A stretch of DNA of 5,275 nt from a bacterium (GTDB lineage Bacteria > Verrucomicrobiota > Verrucomicrobiia > Limisphaerales > UBA11358): contig JAJXXI010000190.1 in NCBI GenBank assembly GCA_021781185.1, positions 1-5,275 of the forward strand, in the 5' to 3' direction. Below are positions 1 to 5,275 of this stretch, piece after piece. Both the position numbers and the translations under genes were made by a program. Every line of letters begins with the position of its first letter. The first letter of the stretch is position 1. The notes beneath the pieces were generated by a model, which saw only the letters and a list, made by a program, of their open reading frames with translations, did not search any database and was not told the origin of the DNA.

Positions 1-835
1 GCTGCACATTGTATTTATTAGGGTATTGGGTCGCCCATGACACATATTTGATAGGCTTTACTGTTCTGGGATCCATCCACTTGTGAATTTCCGAGTGACC
101 GTCGGCAAATGAAAAGCTACCGCAACGATTGTGATAACTGGCCGGCAGATCGCGCCAGTATTCCTGCCCCACAGGAAATCCGGGATCAAACGAGAAGATG
201 CCGTCATTGATGCTATCAGCTTGCTCATCCAAAAAAACAAACGTGTTGGCCGGCCCGGGGCGGGTCAGATCCGAACCCTTTTTTGCAGCGAAATAAACCC
301 GGTTCTGATAGGCCCCACTAGCAGGAGTTGTCACTGATCCTCCCAAAGCTCCATTCAGAGACACGCTGCGAGCACGAGGCCCCGGGTTTGCGGGGGCCTG
401 ATAACTGTCCGAGGGACATTTGTAAACGCCCACCGATTTCACGTATTGCGCCATCGGACTGGTAGGCCCAGTCAATCCCAAAGTATTGATATTGCGTTTG
501 TCACTCGTCCAATCCATGTATGAAGAAACGCCAATTGTATTGCCATCATCAATATAGTGAGTCGGCATTAACTGATCATTGTTATCTCCCTGAAACATAA
601 TCCAGCCCAGCGTCAGTTGCTTGGTGTTGTTCAGACAAGCAATCCCCTGCGCTTTGCCCTTGGCCTTGCTCAACGCCGGCAGCAGCATCGCCGCCAGAAT
701 GGCGATGATGGCAATGACCACCAGCAACTCAATGAGAGTGAACCCTCGCGACGGGTTCAAAACGGTCAAATCAGTTGAACGGCCGCCTTTTTGAACGCAG
801 GCTGGGCGCAGGATACCATTAGTGGCAGAATTCAT
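1..835 (-). CDS. Prepilin-like (type II secretion/type IV pilin-type) protein with H-X9-DG domain, C-terminus cut by window edge
   Basis: Reading from the ATG at 835 gives 278 residues with no stop before the left edge. The N-terminus is a class III prepilin signal: a 31-residue leader ending S-R-G, cleavage between G31 and F32, Glu at mature position +5 (E36), then a hydrophobic helix (about 32-55, [20 protein letters not shown]). Next come C67 and an N-N-x-K-Q-L segment (69-74), a Y-K-C-P-S-D segment (138-143) and, near the visible end, H235-X9-D245-G246. This matches the prepilin-type N-terminal methylation family with the 'processing-associated H-X9-DG' domain that is greatly expanded in Verrucomicrobiota and relatives. 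The protein should sit in the inner membrane and be cleaved by a PilD-type peptidase; the role of the globular part is unknown. The leader is long. In-frame TTG codons at residues 23 and 26 would give shorter leaders of 9 or 6 residues, but the ATG is preferred. Only a weak GAAG lies before it. An in-frame TAG lies 14 codons upstream. Family assignment is firm; biological role is not. Confidence 0.93.
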   Translation of the reverse strand, partial: MNSATNGILRPACVQKGGRSTDLTVLNPSRGFTLIELLVVIAIIAILAAMLLPALSKAKGKAQGIACLNNTKQLTLGWIMFQGDNNDQLMPTHYIDDGNTIGVSSYMDWTSDKRNINTLGLTGPTSPMAQYVKSVGVYKCPSDSYQAPANPGPRARSVSLNGALGGSVTTPASGAYQNRVYFAAKKGSDLTRPGPANTFVFLDEQADSINDGIFSFDPGFPVGQEYWRDLPASYHNRCGSFSFADGHSEIHKWMDPRTVKPIKYVSWATQYPNKYNVQ

Positions 836-957
836 TCGCTTCAGGTTCGGTGATTTGAAATAAACTAGCACAGCCTAGGCGGATTGATAATACGAAAAAC
901 AACAATTCGTTTGCTAAAAGTGACAATGCGCAAACCGGTATTTACAATCGGGCGTCC
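836..957. other. Divergent intergenic region between pseudopilin and glycoside hydrolase operon
   Basis: This 122-base gap is visibly richer in A and T than the flanking genes and lies between two genes that read away from each other, so it should hold promoters for both. Facing right there is a good sigma70-like promoter (listed separately). Facing left, only a TATTAT hexamer (complement of 887-892) resembles a -10 element, with no convincing -35 at the proper distance. I see no strong operator palindrome, riboswitch, small ORF or terminator in it. Confidence 0.7.
920..948 (+). promoter_or_regulatory. Predicted sigma70-like promoter of the GH141-like/GH78 operon
   Basis: GTGACA at 920-925 matches the -35 consensus TTGACA at five of six positions. 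TACAAT at 943-948 matches the -10 consensus TATAAT at five of six, and the spacer is exactly 17 bases. The expected transcription start is about 954-956, only two to four bases before the ATG at 958. No other pair of hexamers in the gap with proper spacing is as good. Consensus match is seen in the sequence; promoter activity is inferred, and the consensus is assumed to hold for this organism. Confidence 0.55.
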
Positions 958-2844
958 ATGGTCAGAATGAGGCCGGCACATCCATTGAGAATTTCTTCGA
1001 TCTATTTTTGCGCCGTCACCGTGCTGGTTCTATCCGGCGCCATGTGGACAAACCCGGCGGATGCCTGGGAGGTCACGGTGTCTCCATCGGGCCCCGGTCT
1101 TGGCGGCATCATGTCGAGGATCAATGAACTCCGCCACGAGGGGAAAATTTCGCCGGGCGAACAAACCACGATCCATTTGCGGGACGGGGTTTATCAACTC
1201 ACGGCACCGTTGCAGCCTCTGGCTGGGGATCCTGGAATCCCTGCTGGACCGCTCCTCTTGGAAGCGGTGCCGGGCGAGACTCCGGTGTTGAGTGGCGGGG
1301 TGTTGATCGGAGGATGGAAACGTGTGCCCGACGAAATTTCCGGGCTATCCTCCAACGCCCGCGCACAAGTCTGGGTTGCCGCCATCCCCAAAAACCACGG
1401 ACGGTTTCTGCAATTCCGGCAGCTATGGGTGAACGGCGCCAAAGCAATCTGCGCCCGCGAACCTAACTCCGGCAGTCTTGCGCGGCTTGCGGCGTGGGAC
1501 AAAACCAATCAGACCGCAACCATTTCGGCCGCGATGCTGGCGGGCATTAAAACCCCCGCCGCGCTCGAAATGGTCATTGATCAGGTTTGGGAAATTGCCG
1601 TGCTGCGGGTAAAATCAATTCATCTCTCCAGCACAAACTCACTCGTCACTTTCCAGCAGCCGGAAAGTAAAATTGAATTTGAACATCCATGGCCGCCGGT
1701 CATCGTGAACACGCATTATCAAGCGCCCTTTTTTCTGGAAAACGCACTTGAATTCCTGGATTCGCCGGGCGAATGGTTCGAAGATTTGCGTGCAGGAAAA
1801 ATCTACTACTGGCCGCGTGATGGCGAGGACATGACCACGGCCAAAGTTTTCGCACCGACTATTGAAACGCTGGTGCGGATCGAGGGCTCGCCGGACCGGC
1901 CGATGTCCAACATTGAATTCAAAGGCATCACCTTCGCCCATACCACCTGGCTGCGTCCCACGGAGCAGGGCCATGTCCCGCTGCAGGCAGGGATGTTCAT
2001 GCTGGAGGCGCATAAACTCAAACCCAAGGGCACAGCCTATCATCCCGGGCTCGATAACGCGGCTTGGATCGGTCGCCCGCCCGCAGCAGTTTCGGTAAAA
2101 AATGCGAATCACATCTCGTTCGTGAACTGTATTTTCGAACACACCGCGTCCGCCGGTTTGGACCTGAAAAGCGGCACCCATGACGATTTGATTGAAGGCT
2201 GCGTCTTTCGCGACATCGGCGGAAATGGCATCCAGCTTGGAAAATTTTCCGACCCGAATGTGGAAACTCATACGCCTTACAATCCGTCCAGCGAAAGCGA
2301 CACCTGCACGCGGGAAACCATCGCCAACAATCTGATGAGCAATTGTGGCACGGAGGATTGGGGCTGCGTCGGCATCGCCGCCGGCTACGTCCGTGATGCG
2401 AAAATCGAGCATAATGAACTGTTCAACCTGCCTTACACCGGCATCAGCGTCGGCTGGGGCTGGACAAAAACAACCAATGCAATGCGGGACAATTATATTT
2501 TTGCGAACCGCATTCATCATGTCGGCCAGCGGCTGGGTGATTTGGGCGGCATTTACCTGCTCTCGGCACAACCGGGAACAGTGGTCGCGGAAAATGCCGT
2601 TTACGACATCCAGCCCAGTTCATTCGTGCCTGACCCGAACCACTGGTTCTACCTTTATTTGGATGAAGGCTCGTCGTTTATCACGGTGCGCGACAACTGG
2701 TGTCCAACGGAAAAATTCCTAAAAAATGCGAACGGCCCGGGAAATGTCTGGACCAATAACGGCCCGCAAGTTTCCGAAAAAATCAAAAACGCCGCCGGCC
2801 TTGAACAGGCATTTCAGCATTTACTCTCGAAACCACAACCATGA
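958..2844 (+). CDS. Exported right-handed beta-helix glycoside hydrolase, GH141-like (alpha-L-fucosidase/xylanase family)
   Basis: This 628-residue protein begins with a Sec signal peptide: basic residues at 3, 5 and 11, a hydrophobic core about 15-29, and an A-D-A cleavage site after A36. Residues about 50-125 hold the entry module typical of these proteins, including LRDGVYQL, then a V-P-G-E-T-P-V-L-S-G-G segment and G-W-K. From about 316 on, short V/I-N-N-x-F-type repeats mark a right-handed parallel beta-helix (for example 382-430 and 500-560). Near the C-terminus, D528 in GDLGGIYLL and D569-E570 in YLDEGSS lie in the most conserved part and are candidate catalytic acids. Length and order fit GH141, whose characterised members include the alpha-L-fucosidase BT1002 from the rhamnogalacturonan-II locus and a xylanase, so the precise substrate cannot be read from sequence. 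It should act in the periplasm or outside the cell. No Shine-Dalgarno precedes the ATG at 958; the ATG at 967 (M4) is an alternative. The stop overlaps the GH78 start. A generic beta-helix protein of another family is the main alternative. Confidence 0.85.
   Translation: MVRMRPAHPLRISSIYFCAVTVLVLSGAMWTNPADAWEVTVSPSGPGLGGIMSRINELRHEGKISPGEQTTIHLRDGVYQLTAPLQPLAGDPGIPAGPLLLEAVPGETPVLSGGVLIGGWKRVPDEISGLSSNARAQVWVAAIPKNHGRFLQFRQLWVNGAKAICAREPNSGSLARLAAWDKTNQTATISAAMLAGIKTPAALEMVIDQVWEIAVLRVKSIHLSSTNSLVTFQQPESKIEFEHPWPPVIVNTHYQAPFFLENALEFLDSPGEWFEDLRAGKIYYWPRDGEDMTTAKVFAPTIETLVRIEGSPDRPMSNIEFKGITFAHTTWLRPTEQGHVPLQAGMFMLEAHKLKPKGTAYHPGLDNAAWIGRPPAAVSVKNANHISFVNCIFEHTASAGLDLKSGTHDDLIEGCVFRDIGGNGIQLGKFSDPNVETHTPYNPSSESDTCTRETIANNLMSNCGTEDWGCVGIAAGYVRDAKIEHNELFNLPYTGISVGWGWTKTTNAMRDNYIFANRIHHVGQRLGDLGGIYLLSAQPGTVVAENAVYDIQPSSFVPDPNHWFYLYLDEGSSFITVRDNWCPTEKFLKNANGPGNVWTNNGPQVSEKIKNAAGLEQAFQHLLSKPQP
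2841..2844 (+). other. ATGA stop/start overlap coupling the two glycoside hydrolase genes
   Basis: The ATG of the GH78 gene (2841-2843) shares bases with the TGA stop of the GH141-like gene (2842-2844). No Shine-Dalgarno-like sequence is visible in the preceding 20 bases (ctctcgaaaccacaacc just before the ATG). This arrangement is the classic one for translational coupling by termination and re-initiation, and it means the two proteins are made from one message. The GH78 signal peptide starts directly at this ATG, which supports the start choice. Confidence 0.8.
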
Positions 2845-5275
2845 AAACCATTACCCGGTTAGTGTTATCGTCCATTCTGGTGCTCGGATTTGCCGGACGT
2901 GGCGCCGCCCTGACACCCGTGGCTTTGCGCTGTGATTACGCCTTCAATCCGCTGGGCGTAGACTCGCAGCCGCCCCGGCTATTTTGGCAGCTAGAAAGCC
3001 GGGAACGGGCTCAAAAGCAGACCGCTTATGAAATTTTGGTTTCCTCGTCGGCAAAACGGCTCGCCAAGAACCAGGGCGACTTGTGGGACAGCGGCAAGGT
3101 GAATTCAGACGAGAGCATCCAAATTGATTATGCCGGGAAAAAGCTCGATTCGTGGCAGGAAGTCTTTTGGAAAGTCCGCGTCTGGGATGCGAACAGGAAA
3201 CCATCCGCATGGAGCAAGCCGGCGAACTGGACGATGGGTGTTCTGACAACCTCAGACTGGCACGCCCAATGGATTGGCGCGGCGGACACCAATATCGCAT
3301 CGCTCCTGCTGCGCCATGAATTTGTTGTAAAACCAGGACTCAAACGCGCGCTCGCCAATATCTGCGGCCTTGGCCAATACGAAATGACTCTCAATGGCAA
3401 AAAGGCCGGCGACGACATCCTGTCGCCCGGCTGGACGAAATACAACCGGACCTGCCTCTATGACACGCGGGACATCACCGATTTGCTGCGCCAAGGAAAC
3501 AATGCCGTCGGCATCGAACTCGGCAACGGAATGTATCAGGTGCTCGGCGGTGGACGCTTCACCAAATTCAAAGGCTCGTTCGGCCCGCAAAAAGCCATCG
3601 CCCAAATCCGACTGGAATACAAAGACGGCACCGTGGAATTCATCGGCACGGATGGAGATTGGCGCAGTGCCGCCGGGCCAATCACGTTCGACTCGATTTA
3701 CGGGGGCGAGGATTTTGACGCACGTCTCGTGCAACCCGGCTGGAATCAAATCCATTTCAACGATGCCAATTGGCAGCCCGCCATCGTAGTCAACGGCCCG
3801 GGCGGCGAGCTTCGCGGACTCTCCTGCGCTGCACCGCCCATTCACTTCATCGAAACCAACCGGCCGATTGCCTGGCATACACTGACGAACGGCGACATCG
3901 TGTTCGACTTGAGCCAGAACGCCGCGCACGTTCCCCAAATCACCCTCACCGGCCCGCCCGGCAGCAAGGCGGGGATCATGCCATCGGAACTGCTCAATGC
4001 CGACGGCTCCGTGAATCAAAGCTCCATGGGCGCGGGACATCGCGGCATCTACCTGTGCCAGTTCACCAAGGGCACCGCCGGTGAAGAAACCTGGTCGCCG
4101 AAATTCTTTTATGTCGGCTGCCGCTACCTCCAGGTGCATCTCACCCCCGCTGTCACCAATGAGCCGTTGCCGAAAATCAAATCCATTGCCGGCCTCGTCA
4201 TCCAGTCCGCCTCCGAACCGGTGGGGCAATTTGAATGCTCCAACGACCTGTTCAACCGCATTTTCACGCTGGTCCGCTGGGCGCAGCGCAACAACATGGT
4301 CAGCATTCTCACTGACTGCCCGCACCGCGAAAAACTCGGCTGGCTGGAGGAGGATCATCTGAACGGCCCGGCATTGCGTTACGATTTCCGCCTCGCCCGG
4401 TTGTTCACCAAAATGCTGAATGACATCGCCGATTCACAATTAACCAACGGTCTGGTGCCGACAACCGCGCCCGAATACACCATCTTCCGCACGAAAGGCG
4501 ACACCAATCATTTGCGAAACAACTTCGGCGATTCACCCGCCTGGAGCAGCACACTCATCATCGTTCCCTGGCAGCAGTATCAATTCGATGGCGACCTGCA
4601 TTTGTTCCGCATTCATTATGATACAATGACCAAATACCTCGCCTACCTTGGAAGCCGGGCGACCAATTACATCGTCAATTACGGGCTGGGCGACTGGTAT
4701 GACCTTGGCCCCAAGGCTCCCGGCCTGGCTCAACTCACCCCGGTGGCGCTAACCGGGACAGCATTCTATTTTGAAGACGCGAAAATCATGTCCCGGGCCG
4801 CCGCGTTGCTCGGCAAGGAGAACGACGCCAAAAAGTATGCCGAACTGGCGGAACACATCCGCAACGCCTTCAACCAGAAATTCTACAATCCCGCGAATCA
4901 TTCTTACGCGACCGGTTCGCAGTGTGCCAATGCCATCCCGCTCGTCTTTGGCCTGTGCGAAGAATCCAACCGCGCCAACATATTGGATGCCCTCGTCCGT
5001 GACATCCGCGCCCACAACACGGCCAACACGGCCGGCGACGTGGGTTATCGCTATGTGCTGCGCGCGCTGGCCGACGGCGGGCGCAGCGACGTAATTTTTG
5101 ACATCAACAACCAGACCAACAAGCCCGGCTATGGCATGCAACTGGCGGAAGGCAAAACCAGTCTCACCGAAGCCTGGGACGGGACGCACTCCCAGGATCA
5201 TTTCATGCTCGGCCAGATTCAGGAATGGTTTTATCACGACCTCGCCGGCATTCAAGACGCCCCCGATAGATCGGA
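2841..5275 (+). CDS. Exported alpha-L-rhamnosidase, family GH78, C-terminus cut by window edge
   Basis: The frame stays open from 2841 to the right edge, giving 811 residues. It should hydrolyse terminal alpha-L-rhamnose by inversion. Visible parts: signal peptide (1-23, ending G-A-A); an Ig/fibronectin-like N-terminal domain (about 26-135, with NPLGVD, PRLFW and WKVRVWD); a Bac_rhamnosid_N-like lectin-type beta-sandwich (about 170-325, with LNGKKAGDDILSPGWTKY); a second beta-sandwich (about 330-435); and the six-hairpin (alpha/alpha)6 catalytic domain from about 460. The GH78 signature is DCPHREKLGWLEE, D492-E504. By analogy with Bacillus RhaB, D492 and E497 align with its D567 and E572, E497 being the likely general acid. 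E777 in SLTEAWDG, followed by SQDHFMLG (784-791), matches the general base region. E504 stands where Bacillus RhaB has D579. The sequence ends at GIQDAPDRS, the usual entry to the C-terminal beta-sandwich, so roughly 80-100 residues are probably missing. It is co-transcribed with the GH141-like gene. Family assignment is very secure; natural substrate is unknown. Confidence 0.95.
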   Translation, partial: MKTITRLVLSSILVLGFAGRGAALTPVALRCDYAFNPLGVDSQPPRLFWQLESRERAQKQTAYEILVSSSAKRLAKNQGDLWDSGKVNSDESIQIDYAGKKLDSWQEVFWKVRVWDANRKPSAWSKPANWTMGVLTTSDWHAQWIGAADTNIASLLLRHEFVVKPGLKRALANICGLGQYEMTLNGKKAGDDILSPGWTKYNRTCLYDTRDITDLLRQGNNAVGIELGNGMYQVLGGGRFTKFKGSFGPQKAIAQIRLEYKDGTVEFIGTDGDWRSAAGPITFDSIYGGEDFDARLVQPGWNQIHFNDANWQPAIVVNGPGGELRGLSCAAPPIHFIETNRPIAWHTLTNGDIVFDLSQNAAHVPQITLTGPPGSKAGIMPSELLNADGSVNQSSMGAGHRGIYLCQFTKGTAGEETWSPKFFYVGCRYLQVHLTPAVTNEPLPKIKSIAGLVIQSASEPVGQFECSNDLFNRIFTLVRWAQRNNMVSILTDCPHREKLGWLEEDHLNGPALRYDFRLARLFTKMLNDIADSQLTNGLVPTTAPEYTIFRTKGDTNHLRNNFGDSPAWSSTLIIVPWQQYQFDGDLHLFRIHYDTMTKYLAYLGSRATNYIVNYGLGDWYDLGPKAPGLAQLTPVALTGTAFYFEDAKIMSRAAALLGKENDAKKYAELAEHIRNAFNQKFYNPANHSYATGSQCANAIPLVFGLCEESNRANILDALVRDIRAHNTANTAGDVGYRYVLRALADGGRSDVIFDINNQTNKPGYGMQLAEGKTSLTEAWDGTHSQDHFMLGQIQEWFYHDLAGIQDAPDRS

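Noticed and set aside
131..337. 68-codon plus-strand frame opposite the pseudopilin gene
   Set aside because: The minus strand here encodes the H-X9-DG region in a continuous frame with clear motifs, so the plus frame is a shadow.
887..892. TATTAT on the minus strand as -10 element of the pseudopilin promoter
   Set aside because: The hexamer is good, but at 16-18 bases upstream there is no acceptable -35, and no extended -10 TG is present, so it is too weak to annotate on its own.
892..910. Inverted repeat ACGAA-N9-TTCGT upstream of the predicted promoter, possible operator
   Set aside because: Arms of only five bases with no extension and no known matching regulator; expected by chance in an A/T-rich spacer.
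1639..2571. 310-codon open frame on the minus strand inside the GH141-like gene
   Set aside because: It is fully antisense to a gene with signal peptide and family motifs; its translation has no recognisable domain and looks like a shadow produced by G/C-rich third codon positions.
2700..2860. Search for a terminator or separate promoter between the two hydrolase genes
   Set aside because: No hairpin followed by a T-run and no spaced hexamer pair; the genes overlap, which fits a single transcription unit.
3252..4358. 368-codon open frame on the minus strand inside the GH78 gene
   Set aside because: The opposite strand here encodes conserved GH78 domains up to the catalytic signature. The antisense product is low-complexity, rich in Ala, Gly, Val and Glu, with no domain or ribosome binding site that I recognise.
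4749..5255. 168-codon minus-strand open frame near the right edge
   Set aside because: It lies opposite the GH78 catalytic domain, including the general-base region; no independent evidence of coding.

Overview
The window carries three protein genes and no RNA gene, CRISPR array or insertion sequence that I can see. The likely source is a member of the Verrucomicrobiota, possibly of the Pedosphaera/Limisphaerales type. The main reason is the leftmost gene. It has a type IV prepilin-like N-terminus, an N-N-x-K-Q-L segment just after the membrane helix and a C-terminal H-X9-D-G motif, a combination typical of the very large pseudopilin families of Verrucomicrobiota, Planctomycetota and Lentisphaerota. 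Two exported carbohydrate-active enzymes fit the polysaccharide-degrading lifestyle common in that group. The assignment is inference from protein style; there is no phylogenetic marker in the window.

Layout. Positions 1-835, minus strand: a prepilin-like H-X9-DG protein, cut at its C-terminus by the left edge. Positions 836-957: a 122-base divergent intergenic region with a good sigma70-like promoter facing right, placed so close to the next start codon that the transcript may be almost leaderless. Positions 958-2844, plus strand: an exported right-handed beta-helix protein resembling glycoside hydrolase family 141. Positions 2841 to the right edge, plus strand: an exported family GH78 alpha-L-rhamnosidase, cut just before or within its C-terminal domain. 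The two enzyme genes overlap by four bases (ATGA) and form a transcription unit.

How they may work together. Both enzymes have signal peptides and should act outside the cytoplasm. GH78 enzymes remove terminal alpha-L-rhamnose, and the characterised GH141 activities include alpha-L-fucosidase. A tightly coupled GH141-like/GH78 pair suggests stepwise trimming of a rhamnose- and possibly fucose-containing glycan. The closest parallel I recall is the neighbouring BT1001 (GH78) and BT1002 (GH141) of the rhamnogalacturonan-II locus of Bacteroides thetaiotaomicron. No transporter, SusC/SusD pair, sulfatase or regulator is visible here, so the substrate (pectin side chain, algal polysaccharide or other) is open. 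The divergent pseudopilin may be an unrelated neighbour or part of a surface/secretion apparatus.

Nothing in the window amounts to a clearly undescribed system. The points most worth a second look are the enzyme pairing, the near-leaderless promoter, and the pseudopilin next to glycan-degrading genes.
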